This document shows positions 37,641 to 50,022 of a DNA stretch of 64,000 nt, in pieces. This stretch comes from Malaya genurostris (Eukaryota; Arthropoda; Insecta; Diptera; Culicidae). Location: assembly GCF_030247185.1 (NCBI RefSeq), contig NC_080572.1, forward strand, positions 32,658,971 to 32,722,970. Direction: 5' to 3'. The position numbers and the translations under genes were made by a program. Numbering within the stretch: position 1 is the stretch's first letter; each line of letters opens with the position of its first letter. A model generated the notes under the pieces. It was not told the origin of the DNA. It saw only the letters and a list, made by a program, of their open reading frames with translations, and made no database searches.

Positions 37641-38137
37641 TGATGTCATTTTCGCTTGATGCCAAGCCTAACCTAGTTTCTAATTTAACTGCTGTCAAAC
37701 TATTTGTTTGAAGCCAATTTCGTACCTAGGTTCAACGTCAGTGAACTGAACATTGAGCCAGCTTAGAACCTAGTTTTTATATCGGGTTTGCTCACACTCC
37801 CGTTGCTAGGTACGAACCAAACATAGTTTTGTGAAAAGTGTTATGTCGTTTTCGCTTGATGCCAAATCTAACCCAGTTTCCACCCTAACTGCTGTCAAAC
37901 CGTTTGCTTGAAGCTAGTTTCAAACCTAGTTTCAATGTTGTTGAACTGAAACTCCAGTCAGTTTCGAACCCAGTTTTTATGATAGGTTTGCTCAAATCCC
38001 CGTTGCTAAGTGCGAACCTAACTAAGTGTTGCTAAGTGCGAAACTACCCTGAGTCAGTTTTAGTTTTCTCAAGCGAAAACGACATTAGTTTGATGAAACT
38101 GTGCTGGGTCAGTTTTCTCAAGTAAAAACGACATGAG
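37641..38137. mobile_element. Tandemly duplicated inverted-repeat element with 'gtcgttttcgcttga' ends
   Basis: Two direct units of about 200 bp start at 37643 (tgtcattttcgcttgatgcc) and 37844 (tgtcgttttcgcttgatgcc) and share 'aactgctgtcaaac', 'tttgcttgaag', 'gaactgaa' and 'ccgttgcta' blocks. The inverted form of the start occurs twice at the right side, tcaagcgaaaacgacatta at 38069-38087 and tcaagtaaaaacgacatga at 38118-38136. This suggests a MITE with about 17-bp inverted ends that has undergone internal duplication. Non-coding. Confidence 0.7.
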
Positions 38138-38392
38138 TTTTTGCTATAATTCTAAAATTCTATTGAACAAAGGAGTGACTTTTCTTCAGATTTAGTCTTT
38201 GACTCGTCAGTGCATATTAGGGATGTCCGATACCGAGTCGATACTTTGAGGTATCGATATTTTTTTTCAAGAATCGGGTATTTTTGATATCGATATCGCA
38301 TCAGAACGATACTGTTAGTATCGATACTATTGGTCTCGATACTTACAGTATCGCAACAGATTGAAGTCAATTCCAATTACGACGGAACATTT

Positions 38393-38525
38393 TTGTTGTT
38401 TGAATTATAGAGGTCTTAACCTTAAGGTCATCTCTTCGGGCCATATAAACTTTCTAATGTGTGGGGTTGGGAATCGAACCTAGGGGGATGCTTGAAAGGC
38501 ATCACTCTATACCCGTCCCAGAATG
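38393..38525 (-). mobile_element. Feilai/SINE200-type SINE inside hAT-like copy 1
   Basis: On the minus strand: A-box-like 'ggtatagagtgatgcctttc' (about 38494-38513), B box ggttcgattccc (38469-38480), then 'ttagaaagtttatatggccc' and 'aaggttaagacctctataat' ending in a short A-rich tail. The 5' side reads 'ctgggacgggtatag'. The same SINE lies at the equivalent place in the copy at 59306-60200. Confidence 0.85.
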
Positions 38526-38914
38526 GAACATCTTTATTTCTTTGGCTTCGACGAAGCGCCAAGCTCGCGCAGGTATTGTTATGACGTGGACTAGCCGCCT
38601 TTGATAACCAACAACAAAACACGCACATAAAGGTCATACTCTCAGAGGATTCAATCATTTCAATTTTTCACATTCATTCTACTCTATTTCAGTGCGCCTA
38701 ATAGGGATGGAATAATAGCAATAGGAATTGGCTTTTAGTGTAGTATTCGTGTATCGACATGAAAATTGAAAATTGTGAATTGTGAATTGTGAAATGTGAA
38801 ATCAACTCAAAGTGACATGCGGAAATTCTTTGACGTGGACCAAAAGTCGCGAAAGGCGAAGTTCAATCTATGTGGCAAGGAATATGCGTATACTGGTGGT
38901 AAAACAAATTTATG

Positions 38915-39461
38915 CACAGCAAAAAAATAATTGTAACAATCTCGATATGATTATCAATTGATGTGAAAAAAATTTAGACGTACTGAACATCAAGAGCAAA
39001 ATGTTTCTGTTTTCAAGAAATATTGCAGATAAATCACACGTTATTACATCGAAACAACGTATTGATTAGATTGCATCAGCTTGACTTAATACTGTATATG
39101 ATTCTGATAACAAATTTTGCATTTTTTATGTAATATTACAACCTTTGAAGCGATACCAAGATTGTTGTGCTATTATATCGTAATCGTTGCACATCAGCAG
39201 TGAGTAGTGATGTGCAGCAATTTTGATGTAATATCACGAATGTGTTGGTGTCGTTCTAAAGGTTGTAATATTACTCGAAAAGATGCATAATTTCCTATTA
39301 GAATCGTCTAAGTATTCAATCAAACTGATGTTATCTATTCAATACGTTGCTTCATTGTAATAACGTGGGATTTATCTGAAATATTTCTTGAAAACAGAAA
39401 ATTAATATTATTAATAATCGATTAATAATCACATTGAGATTGTTACATTTTTTGCGGTGTG
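38915..39461. mobile_element. Foldback element with about 250-bp arms nested in hAT-like copy 1
   Basis: Ends are cacagcaaaaaa on the left and, inverted, cacaccgcaaaaaa on the right. The arms, about 38915-39195 and 39205-39461, are imperfect reverse complements over their whole length: 'tctgttttcaagaaatattg' on the left pairs with 'aatatttcttgaaaacagaa' on the right, and 'taatattacaacctttgaag' with 'aaaggttgtaatattactcg'. The hAT-like copy at 59.3 kb lacks this block and reads straight across ('acaaatctattttataacat' on its minus strand), so it is an empty site. Non-coding. Confidence 0.88.
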
Positions 39462-39681
39462 GAAACACCTTTCTGTATATCATAAAATAACGTCATAGTC
39501 GACAATTTTATTTTATTATGAAATGATTGCTGCGCAAGTATCAATTGATACTTACAGGTATCGATACTTTATTGCCTTTTGATACCTTGTATCGATACCC
39601 AAAATTTCGGTATCCCGATACCCTAGGTATCGATACTTTGCCTTCCGAGTACCATCCCTAATGCATATTAGGCCCACTCAA

Positions 39682-39828
39682 GGGGACGGGTACAGCGTGA
39701 TGGATAAGTTGATGCCTTTCACTAAACGTACCTGGGTTCGATTCCCAATCCCGCAAATATGGTCAGAAAATTTTTCTGGCCCGACGAGGCGAAGATTAAA
39801 ACCTCTATACTCGAAACAAAAAAAAAAG
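39682..39828 (+). mobile_element. tRNA-derived SINE, Feilai/SINE200 type, near full length
   Basis: It starts 'ggggacgggtacagcgtgat' with the A box, has B box gggttcgattccc at about 39734-39746, then the family-specific body 'gaaaatttttctggcccgac' and 'ttaaaacctctatactcgaa' and an A-rich tail. RNA polymerase III internal promoter by family knowledge. It lies 14 bp beyond the target duplication of hAT-like copy 1. Confidence 0.88.
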
Positions 39829-42800
39829 TTCCACTCAAACCGCCAAGTACAAGTGTGAGTAAATCCAAACGCCTAAATACAGTTTGTTACATGAAAGTGT
39901 GGTCACTGTTGAACAATAAGAAGTGCAGGGTCTGGACGACCCCTCGTCGCTTTGTTGACATTGTGTCTTGGCTGTCAGCGGATGTAGGTGTTACTTTTGA
40001 ATGTTATCCAGAAAAGGGGATTTCAACCCGACGAAATGTCGTAGTTTTCAAATATCTTTCTATAAGTGCAGGAATGTTGTAAGCCGCACAGCCAAAACAT
40101 ACCTAGAGACCGGAAGTACCACAAATGGTGGAGGGGCGCCGAGCTTCTGTGGTGACACCTGCCATCATGAAGATCGTCAAGAGGGGTCTTTATATGAATC
40201 CTGGTCTTGGTCGAAAAAAAAATAAATCAACATCAGTCCTAGCTTTGCCAGATACTAAATTACAAATTTCAAATTCATATTTTTAGTATAGTGAACTATG
40301 CTGTATAGGCCCAAGGCACCCGGTTGTGCATTCTAAGATCTTTATTTATGAACATTTTTTGCAACATTCGAATTGTAGTGAAATCAGATTCTGTGATACC
40401 CAATTCCATTAATCTCTGAAAAACTTAAAAAAAATTACATTCTGTCAATTTGATGATACAAAATCTTGGAGTCAAAAATTTACATTGCAGTCGAAAAGAT
40501 TAGGTTATTTTTTTTTCTTTTGAAGTAATCAAAGTAAACAAAGTGATCAAGTAATCAAATCAAAAATCAATTGTTTGATGAAATTTGGATGGGGGTCACA
40601 GAAATGACTCACTTCACTTATAATACACAATTCAAATAAATTCTTTCAATACTTTTCGAAAAAAACGCGATTGACCCAGGACTACCAACTCTCCCCTGCC
40701 TTGTTTTATTTGAACCATTTGAATATGCACTATGATACGCTGTAAAATATGTCCAATATTAATCTCATGCTTGATTCGTACAGTAAATTTACACTGGCAG
40801 TACTGCCTGATCGGAATATCTGATTGTTGTACCTTAACCTATATTTAATTATTAATCAGTTCTTCTTGAAATGAAATGAATTAACTGAAACGAAATACAA
40901 CGAAAACATAATTGTAGTATGATTTTATAAATTTGGTGGTTATTTCCAATACATCATATTCTGAGGTATTTTACAATTGCTGTTTGTGATACAACAATCA
41001 TTGCTTCGTTTATAACCCCCCCATATCTTAATTTTTTTTTCATTTGTTCATACTTACCAAAATGTAATCAAAATTACATGACACTCAAGCAGAACAGCCA
41101 GAGCAGCTTTACGAACAAGACTTGGGTAAAATTGTTTTTATGATCATAAATTACACTTTCTTCGAGTCTTTCACTACAATACATTAACTAAACTTTCACT
41201 GAACATAACAAACGTTAAAATTTAGATAAATATTTCGATTGCTCGTTTATCAGTGTATCGAAGTTATTGGTCTAAACTAGTGATTTTATGAATTTTGTTA
41301 CTAATCACATATCAAATAAAAGCTCTACTCCACAATCTAAACCTGTCCATCTATCCAACGCCAACACTTCGAACAGAGTGCATACACGATTCCCTAGCCG
41401 AAAATTCAACGCATTGTTACAATCAGTGACAGTAATTGCCAGCCACTAGGGTGGATATGGTTGGAGATATTTTCACTTTCTTTTCTACTTCGAAGGTTTT
41501 TCTGCTTTCTGAACCAGCCGCTAGGAAGAAGCTGATGAAGATCCTGTACAAATAGGAAATACGATTGAGTAGCATTTAACAGATTCCAATATAAGAGTGT
41601 CAAGTTCTGCCAGACGGGTGTTTTCTAATGGACGTTCGACCGGTCGAAGGGTGGTTGATGAGGATGGGGATGAAGACAGTACGTGACCGAAGCCGAGTTG
41701 AAAAGGAACTGCAACCACAAGCAAGTCAAACAACCACTACTATTAGCGATAGACAAGCGCGATTTAATGGGTATTTGAGGGTTGCAAAGCATCACTGTAA
41801 ATGAAATAAATTTGTACGTGAAAGTTCTGCGAGGGCGAACCCGTGGTCGTGTCATTCCTATGGGAGCACTAGCGCTAGACAGAGGCTTCGACGATGGCCG
41901 ATGTTTGATGTGGCGACCGTAAAACTCTGAGAAAGCAAGGGGAAGTTCGGTTCGTCGCCCTCGGTTTGCTAGTGATGGTAAATGTTGCATGAACAAAAAT
42001 CCTTACCCAGACACTAAACAGGCTATTTGGAGCAAACGTGATTTGCATGGAGCTCCACTCACTCCGGATGTCCGGAGTAGAATAATCCAATTTATGGCTT
42101 TCTGCAGATAATCTGGAGACCTTCGGGTTAAATGTTTCTTTTTCAATTGGATGGCCGGATCGTGATGTGGATGCCCGAGTGAGATAATAAAGTGTTGACA
42201 GGGTGATTTAATATTTCGATCATGGGTTGTGTATAGTTGCGTAATAACTGTCCTCGCATAATTCCCAATTTCTTTAAAATGCAAAACAACTTTTCTTTCT
42301 AATACCCACCTACCCCATCGTGGTATGACAGATGGAGACGCTTGGTAGGTGCTACTTTTGTTGTTTTCAATTTCATCTCGGCTATACGTTTAGCATTTGG
42401 TATAAACTTTTAAAAACGACGCTAACTTCAAGCAGTTGACTTATTTTAGCCACATAAAATCAGTCTGTAAGGCGAATGATCCAATTTGTTTAGCTAAAAG
42501 TGTCTTTACAGTTCAACAATAGACGGCAAACATGGCAATAAAATTGGATCCTTCTCGTCATGCCGCCAATGCTTTGGTGCGGGTGTGATAACCCAATATC
42601 GCCTAGATGGAAGCTTGCCAAGAGGTTTAAGCCTTCCACCATACAAGCTTCTACAACAAGCATGATTCTCATGGAGCCATGTGACAATATACTTATCATC
42701 AACAAAGTCTCGTAAAACTCTTAACTGTAAGCAGCAACCGAGTAGCAGTAGCAGAAGGCGAGCAAAAAGCATGACATGGCGTGTTTTTGTACTGAAAGTT

Positions 42801-43097
42801 GAGCGCATAAATTCTACAACAATGTGATAAGAAATTAATTTCAAAATCACACTTCTTCCCATACTGTAACTCTCTGAAAGCGATTGGATGCCGAAGTGCG
42901 ATGGCAGTCTTTATTTTATTAACTACTTGGGTCGCAAAAGAATGTCAACAACCCACCCATCCCACCAGTGGCTTTGGAATTTCGCTACAAAAGAGCATGA
43001 ATTTGGCACCTCTGCAGAATTTCACCCATAAAAGCAGGCATCCAGTGTTCGCTTTTGACAAATTTTAATTAAAATTGATTTATCGATTCCATTGCAG

Positions 43098-43388
43098 ATC
43101 CACCGGGGGCACCGTACATCGAAGGCTACACCCAGGGCGAAACGTTACGACGTGGCCAGAGCGTGGAGTTGATCTGTCGCAGCCGGGGTGGAAATCCTCC
43201 AGCGCAGTTGATCTGGTATAAGAATGGCGTCCAGGTTCGGATGGCGTACCGAACGTCGGAGCGGTTGTCGGAAAACATCTATTCGTTCACGGCCGAAGCC
43301 GGAGACAATAAGGCCCGTCTGAGGTGCGAAGCGAATAACATCATGGCTACCGCACCACTGAAGACGGAGATGACGCTGGCAGTGCTGT
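43098..43388 (+). CDS. sns: Nephrin-like adhesion receptor, exon encoding one complete Ig domain
   Basis: A 291-bp exon of 97 codons holding a whole Ig C2 domain: the linker PPGAPYIEGYTQGE, first cysteine in VELICRSRGGNPP, tryptophan in LIWYKNG, second cysteine in ARLRCEANN, and the closing strand EMTLAVL. The SRGGNPPAQLIWYKNG wording is characteristic of nephrin-family domains. Acceptor cag ends at 43097; donor gtaagt is at 43389. Both are phase 1. The preceding T plus 'at' gives Tyr, so the joint reads SVLYPPGAP. This domain is coded by one exon whereas its neighbours are split, a useful check on orthology. Confidence 0.9.
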
Positions 43389-43899
43389 GTAAGTTTGACT
43401 TTTATTATTTTCTTACTATTTTTTTTATAATAATAAATATTTATTGAAATATGAGTTAAGCTTAAATTATTGAGATTTGAATTAGGTTTGCAGCCACAAG
43501 TGGTGATTTTTCAGCCCTATTAGATACATGCTTTGGTTATTACCATGAAGACATATTTTGCTTTCGCAATTCTGTAATTTTTGTATAGGGAAAATTGCAA
43601 ACCTACTTGAAAAGGAACTTATATACTAACTTATTAACTAATACATATAGCGAATCGATTCAATTGAAGATTGCATTGATTTTTGTCGGAATTCGCTTAT
43701 AATATTATGTGACATTACATCTAATGGTTCTATATTTGTGAGTCTGTGTAAGTCATTTGTACTAAACCAGTGATGATGCTTCAAAATCATTTTCAGAATT
43801 TCATTCTAAAACCTTTGAAGCGTTTTCTTCCTGGTGGAACAACAACTTGACCAAATTTTTACTGCATGGCTTTGCATGGCAATTTATTTAGAAATTAAT

Positions 43900-44900
43900 A
43901 ATTTGTTCTTTAGACAGAGCTTAGAATTTCTGTTTATAAGATGATATAAACATTTAATATATTTATTACACTTTGCCTGGATTCCTTCAATGTGATCCTT
44001 TAAAGAGAGTTTTTTGTCATACGTTAAACCTAAGTATTTTGCTTGATCAAACCAAAATTATTGATGATTATTGTTCGGTTTAAGAAAAGAAGCTCTTGGC
44101 TTATGAGGAAAGATAATTAATTGCGGTTTTGCTGCATTTGGTTCAATTTTACATTATGACAGATGATAGCTGAAAAAAATTTAAGCTTCTTTGTAGGCGA
44201 TTGCAGATCACTCTTAGATTACTACCTGTGGCTAACAGACTTGTGTTGTCACAGAATAGCGATTTCTGACAACCAACGGGTAGATTTGGAAGATCAGAAG
44301 TGAAAATATTATATAAGATTGGAGCTACACTCGAACACTGCGGAACACCTGCTCGTTCGGGTAGCAATTCAGATTTACAATTCCGATAGCTAACCTGAAG
44401 AGTACGATCAGTTAAATAATTTTGAATCATTTTAATCAAATAAATAGGAAACTGAAAATCAGACATTTTTGCTATTAAACCTTAGTGATGCTTTTTCTAT
44501 GTCTAGAAGAGCAACTCTAGTGGATCATCTAGAAGATTTATTTGATTTTATCATGTTTGTCACTCTTACAAGTTGAGGAGTAGTTGAATGAACATGACGA
44601 AACCCAAACTGCTCTGGTAAAAAAATTGAATTCTCATTTATATGAGACATCATTCTCAACAAGATATTTTTTCCAAAAAAATTACTGATAGAAGAAAGTA
44701 AACTAATTGGTCGATAACTTGATGCTTCTGATGGGTTTTTATCAAGTTTGAGGATGGGAATTACTTTAGCGTTTTTTCATCTCTCTTTTCCATCAGGCAG
44801 TAAGTTAATGAAAACTACTTACTTATTGAAAATTTTAACCATTTTCTTACTATTAATGTTGACTGTTTAGACGTTTTATGCTACTTTGAATAGCGCTTCT
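43900..44900 (-). pseudogene. Jockey-type non-LTR reverse transcriptase fragment
   Basis: Read on the minus strand from about 44900: ILKLDKNPSEASSYRPISLL (motif near 44700-44760), then LPEQFGFRH (about 44600), then a 105-codon frame (44149-44466) with IYLIKMIQNYLTDRTLQVSY, RAGVPQCSSVAPILYNIFTSDLP and a degenerate catalytic box FCDN in place of the usual YADD/FADD. Finally a frame near 43990-44060 reads KYLGLTYDKKLSFKDHIEGIQAK. Several stops and frame changes separate the parts. The usual PQGS motif is changed to PQCS and the second catalytic Asp is Asn, so it is inactive. The wording is closest to the Juan/Jockey group. Confidence 0.82.
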
Positions 44901-45879
44901 AGGTTCATATTTATTGAATGCTGTCTGCGCAAGTAGGCAAGTGGATGTTGTACAACAAAATCTAGTCCTTCGTTAAGTAACTAAGATACTCGCTTCAAAT
45001 ACATTCGCGAAACATGAAACTTATCGATTTCCTCGTCTTATATTTCTTGGGTTCATGACCATTATATGAATGTGAATACGTGGTAAAATCTACCCATCCG
45101 AAGTACTATACTCAAGAACTATATTTCATGACAGGAAAGTTCACTTTTTTGTTGTTGCGAACTAAGTGATCAACAATTTGTTTTGTCTTTTCAACACTAA
45201 CCAATGAGAAAAGAATTTAATTAAACTATGGAAACTGAAAGTTTGAGAACAACATTTATTTTATTTGTATAGTCTTTAGAATTTATTTAGGCCAACAAAA
45301 ATCAGAAATTTGTCGAGATTGGTCTATTGGGTCTTATTCCATACAAAACCGAAAGTAAAAAGATTCAGCAATAAGCTCTGGCAGTTTTGAGAAGCCCCGA
45401 AAGTTTTTACAATCAATTAAAAAATTGTATATACGGAATCATACAGCAAGTCTAATAACACAGGCTTCATTAAAATAGGATGGTCGTGTTGTTTTTTTAT
45501 TGATGAAATAAAAGAAAGCAAATGTTTGCCGAAATAGCTCAATAGATATTATTTATTTTAAAATCTACCACGTTTGAATGTCGAAACTTGCTGAAACGAA
45601 TTTAAACAGAAATGAGGTCCAGACGGACAATAGCCTCATAACAATAATCATTTAAGTCTACGAAGGACAACGGGAAGGCTCAAAAGTACTTAATTTAAGT
45701 CTTCGTGGTTTAGGAATGGTCCCCTAAAGACATTTCTAAATTAAATATATCTATATCCGGAGCCACTAGCTCTACACAAAATTGAAAAAAAATATTTTTT
45801 ATTACCTATTCCAAAAATACCATATGATCTTCGAAATCTACTCCCACCAATTTTAGTTTCAAACGAGATTAAAATTTTT

Positions 45880-46600
45880 GATATCGGGTTATCTATATCC
45901 GAGAAAATTGAATGTTAGTGATTTTTTATGTTTACGTCACTTGTATCATTTTATCACCAGAAACGCAAGTGACAACCTTTTGAACTTCAAACCTGTTTAA
46001 TGAACTAATAGTAGCATTAAAACGAGCCTAAGTTTGTTAAAATCGGTTCATTAATCTCAGAGAAAATTGAGCGGATAAAAACAACGCGTTTTGCCGGTCA
46101 CATCATTATATCTCCGGAACTAAATGTCACAGCCACGTGATTGTTCAACGGCTCGAAACGAGTCTTATATTGTTAAAATCGGTTTAGTTATCTATGAGAA
46201 AATTGAGCAGTAAAACATAAAGTGCGTTTTATCGGTTACGTCACTTGCGCCATCATACCTGCGGAACCAGAAGAAATAGGGATTTGATCTTCAAGCTTAA
46301 TCTATGGCTAAACAGTAGCTTTCAAATAGGCCTACGTTTGTTGAAATCGGTTCAATCATCTCTTAGAAAGTTGAGCAGAAAATAACAACGAGTTTTATCG
46401 GTTACGTCACTCATACCATTATATCCCCGTAAACAGAAATGATACTCATTTGTCGACTGATAGTCGATCAAATAGTAGCTTTCAAGCCTAGGCTTGCGGA
46501 TATCGGCTCAGCCATCTTCGATAAAACTGAGCGGTAAAAAAAATCTTAGAACACTCAGACATTTTCCAAACTCGTCGAGCTGAGTCGAATGGTATATACG
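45880..46600. repeat. Internally repeated copy of the dispersed CA/TG family
   Basis: About five direct units of 110-120 bp each contain 'aaaatcggtt(c/t)a', '(t/g)agaaaattgagcgg', 'cggt(t/c)acgtcact' and 'attatatc(t/c)cc(g/a)gaa'. The block ends with 'ttttccaaactcgtcgagct' and 'gagtcgaatggtatatacgg', the same inner motif as 50640-50675. A shorter related unit is at 49490-49660. Confidence 0.75.
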
Positions 46601-46928
46601 GTAGAAGTGGAAATTAGCCCATTTTGTGCAGGAAAATGTAAATCAAGGTTTCCGGTTGTGAATCAGAAAACCGAACACCGTGAATTAAAAAATTTGGTAA
46701 CAAAACTAAAACGACGATTAGTTTTCAAATTGTGGGAACTACATATTACACAGAGTAGCAGCAGACCTTATCCATACGCGCTCTTTTTATTGCGAGACAA
46801 ATTTGTTCTCATTCTCAAAAGACAACCATGTACAGGCGAAGAGCATTAGCTGCTCTCAAAAACTCGTTCGCGCATTTAAGTACCGCGTCGGAAATGGATG
46901 TACAACGCATCATTCGCTCTTATCGCAT

Positions 46929-48490
46929 TTAGCCAAGAACGGAGTTCGAGTGCTCCATTCGCATGAGAACAGGTGTAGCACTTACTCTTACTCTTTCAGT
47001 CGTAGACCACGCGGGTCTCTGCTGTATACAGGAGGCATCTCCATTCAATCGGTTCATGGCTGTTCGCCGCCAGCCTCGGTAGCTACGAAGGGCCCGCAGG
47101 TCGTCCTTAATTTGATCGATCCATCTTGCCCGCTGCGCGCCTCTTCTTCTTATACCGGTCGGATCATTATCGAAGATCATTTTAACCGGGTTGATTTTCG
47201 GCATTCTAACAACATGCCCGGCTCACCGTAACCGCCCAATCTTGGCCGTTTGGACGAGGGTTGGTCCTCCCAGCAACTGGTGCAGTTCATGGTTCATTCG
47301 CCTTCTCCACGTACCGTCTTCTATCCGCACTCCGCCAAAGATGATTCGCAACACCTTCCGTTCAAAAACACATAGTACGCGTTGATCCTCCGCAAACATT
47401 GTTCAGGACTCGTTCCCGTAGAGGATAACAGGTCTAATCAGCGTTTCGTAGATAGTTAACTTCGTACGACGACGAATTTTGCTCGATCGAAGCGTCCTGC
47501 GATTTCCTGACAATATGCATCTCTAAATTTCTCTGCAGATGTCATTATCAGCAGTCACCAGTGATCCCAAGTACGCAAACTCGTCGACCATTCCGATTTC
47601 ATCACCGCCAATCAAAACTCGTAATGGGTGGCTGACATTATCTTCTTTCGAGCCACTGCCTTTCATGTACTTTGTCTTTGACACATTGATGTCTAGTCCG
47701 ATCCGCTTGGCCTCAGCTTTTAGTCCGATGTACGTATCTTCCATCTTCTCAAAGTTGCGTGCTATAATGTCAATATCATCAGCGAAACCAAGTAGCTGGA
47801 CGGACTTTCTGAAAATCGTGCCACTCATGTCTATCCTCGCTCTTCTTATCACACCCTCCAAAGCAATGTTGAATAGCAGGCACGAAAGGCCATCACCTTG
47901 CCGTAGCCCTCTGCGAGTTTCGAAGGGACTCGAGTTTATCCCCGATACTCGAACAACGCACATCACTCGATCCATCGTAGCCTTGACCAATCGTATCAGT
48001 TTGTCCGGGAATCCGTAATCGTGCATGATTTTCCATAGTTGATCTCGATCGATTGTGTCGTAGGCTGATTTGAAGTCGATGAATAAGTGATGTGTGGGCA
48101 CATTGTATTCGCGACACTTTTGAAACACCTGGCGGATGGCGAACACTTGGTCCGTGGTAGCGCGTGCGCCCATAAATCCTGCCTGATATTGTCCCACGAA
48201 TTCGTTTGCAATTGGAGAAAATCGACGGCATAATATTTGGGAGAGTACCTTGCAGGCGGCGTTCAGCAGAGTTATCGCGCGGTAATTGCAGCAATCCAGC
48301 TTATCGCCCTTTTTGTAGATGGGACACACGATTCCTTCCATCCATTCCTCCGGTAAAATCTTGGTAACGACCCAGTGCAGTGCTTTCACTTGTGCATTAC
48401 CACCGTGTTTTAGTACCTCGCTTGGTAGTTGGTTCAATATTTGGAATAAGTCCCGCAGCCGAGGGAAACATGTAGAAAGTTCCCATGCTT
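46929..48490 (-). pseudogene. Non-LTR retrotransposon reverse transcriptase, nonsense-disrupted
   Basis: A long minus-strand frame (48437-47523, upstream extension to about 48490) reads the reverse-transcriptase core: PIYKKGDKLDCCNYRAITLL, FVGQYQAGFMGARATTDQVF, HHLFIDFKSAYDTIDRDQLW (first catalytic Asp), RRGLRQGDGLSCLLFNIALE, LLGFADDIDII (catalytic box) and EFAYLGSLVTADN. It stops at 47523-47525 (TAG), but the same frame continues without shift through KLTIYETLIRPVILYGNES, then TGA, GGPTLVQTAKIGRLR, then TGA, GHVVRMPKINPVK and RRRGAQRARWIDQIKDDL. Three nonsense codons, two likely from lost Trp, and the absent endonuclease show a 5'-truncated dead copy. The clade is uncertain (RTE- or Jockey-like wording). 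Confidence 0.87.
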
Positions 48491-49489
48491 AAACCAACAC
48501 ATTTGTTCTGAAAGTACCGTCTAAGATTCTATCCGGTTATCCCATTCAAAGTGGAAAAATCAAGAACAAATAATCATTAAATCGTAATCACTAGCAAAGA
48601 TGATCGATTGTGATCTTTCCCAATAAAGATCACTACTGATCTAATCTTTTTCATCACTGATCAGATCTTTGAATCACATCCATCAAAACCAATACTGATC
48701 GGTGGTGATTTTGAGCTACTATTATCACTCAAATTGGGAGAAATTGTCAATTTGAAACTTCAGGAATGCTCGTTTAACAGTCTTTATCACCAGAGTTGGG
48801 AAAATACCGGTTTCGTTAACACATGTTCTCTTTTGATACTAACCGTATTCGATTTCGCAACCTGTTGTTTAATCGCAGTAAAATGAATACTAGATGAAAG
48901 AAATGCTAGATGGAGGTTTTATGAAAATAATCAGATTGGATCGTAATCCAATCCAATTGATAATGTTAATTTTACAGTTTTCGCAATATCAATACGCAAT
49001 GCAAAATTAGTAAAACAGTATACAGCACCAAATAGTGATTATAGCGACAAAAGACTTTGTTTTACTTTCAGCTGGTTGATGCTGATGATGATGTTCATGC
49101 ACTATCTAGATTAAATCCAATGAAACGCTATTTGACACGAATTTGATTAAAAGAAGTAACTGAAGCGCAGCATTTGGCGCAGCGCGTCAATGGTGCGTTT
49201 GAATTGGCGTAGTAAAATCCTGCACTCTTGTTACTTCTGTGTATGATATTCAAGCTAAATAGCGTAATATTAATCAACTCCATAGCACGCTTGGTGATTG
49301 GACATGTTTTTCTTATCGTTATAATTAATATTCATTGCAGCATGTATGTTAATAGTATTAGCTGTTTTTATTGATGATATTACTCAACCACGACGGTATT
49401 ACTGAATAAATTTCAAATACATCACGAATCATGGAATTTCGATGCAACCGACGAAATAAACTCACTTTACAAGTGTAAAATTATTGACA

Positions 49490-49660
49490 TCGGATAGTCC
49501 ATATCCAATTGAGCGGTAATCAGTTTTGACGTTAACGTCACTTATACCATTACATCACCAGAACTGTAAGTAACAGTCATTTAAACTTCAAATCTGTTTA
49601 ATGAACACAGAGTAGCAGTAAAACGAACCAAATTTTGTTGAAATATTGATTCCGAATCAG
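49490..49660. repeat. Single unit of the 45.9-46.6 kb repeat
   Basis: It shares 'gacgttaacgtcacttatac', 'cattacatcaccagaactgt', 'cttcaaatctgtttaatgaa' and 'cagtaaaacgaaccaaattt' with 45930-46040. Diverged, non-coding. Confidence 0.7.
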
Positions 49661-49886
49661 ACAGTAATAATGATACCGATTTATAAATTCTCCGTAAAAT
49701 CAATATTTATCTTATCAAAAATCATTCGTTGCAGAATTCATTATATTACCTACAATAAATATGTGATATGAAAAGAAAACACTAATTTATTTACTGTGAA
49801 TCAAAAACTTTGCTTATTTCCACCCCTGGTATATATGGGTCTCCGAGACTCCGTTCGAAAGTCGTTTTTTTCAGCATTTCTATTCG

Positions 49887-50008
49887 TTGTTTGTTTGTTT
49901 GTTTCGATTATATAAGTTTTAACTTTCACTCTATGTGCAGGGTTGGGAATCGAACTCAGATGGGCTGCATGCAAGGCATCGACTAACCCATCACGCTATA
50001 CCCGTCCG
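49887..50008 (-). mobile_element. Feilai/SINE200-type SINE, slightly degraded
   Basis: On the minus strand: 'gagcggacgggtatagcgtg' with the A box, 'atgggttagtcgatgccttg', 'gagttcgattcccaaccctg' with the B box, then a diverged body and an 'aaacaaacaaacaaac' tail (+ strand tttg repeat at 49887-49903). It ends about 15 bp before the 50-kb inverted-repeat element. Confidence 0.82.
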
Positions 50009-50022
50009 CTCATAGCAATTAT

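Larger units (their letters stand above)
38218..39660 (-). mobile_element. hAT-like non-autonomous element, copy 1, carrying a SINE and a foldback insertion
   Basis: Ends are tagggatg and catcccta, flanked by 8-bp direct repeats gtgcatat (38210-38217) and atgcatat (39661-39668), 7 of 8 matching, as expected for hAT transposition. Subterminal regions are packed with 'tatcgata' palindromes. It is 1443 bp long; a second copy in opposite orientation at 59306-60200 is 895 bp. The difference is almost exactly the 547-bp foldback at 38915-39461. Both copies contain a SINE at the same internal place. No transposase frame is present. Confidence 0.85.
34053..43097 (+). other. sns: Intron, about 9.0 kb
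   Basis: It runs from donor gtaagt at 34053 to acceptor ccattgcag ending at 43097. It contains the Tc1/mariner relic, the tandem inverted element at 37.64-38.14 kb, the hAT-like element with nested insertions and an adjacent SINE. About 36.3-37.6 and 39.83-43.09 kb show no recognisable gene. Minus-strand frames at about 41.4-42.9 kb are open but match no family I know. Confidence 0.85.

Noticed and set aside
41400..42862. A chain of minus-strand frames, one starting with a hydrophobic signal-like stretch (MLFARLLLLLLGCC)
   Set aside because: I considered a nested receptor gene, but the frames do not join through convincing splice sites and show no family motif.
47539..48018. A 159-codon plus-strand frame
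   Set aside because: It is the antisense shadow of the reverse transcriptase pseudogene on the minus strand.
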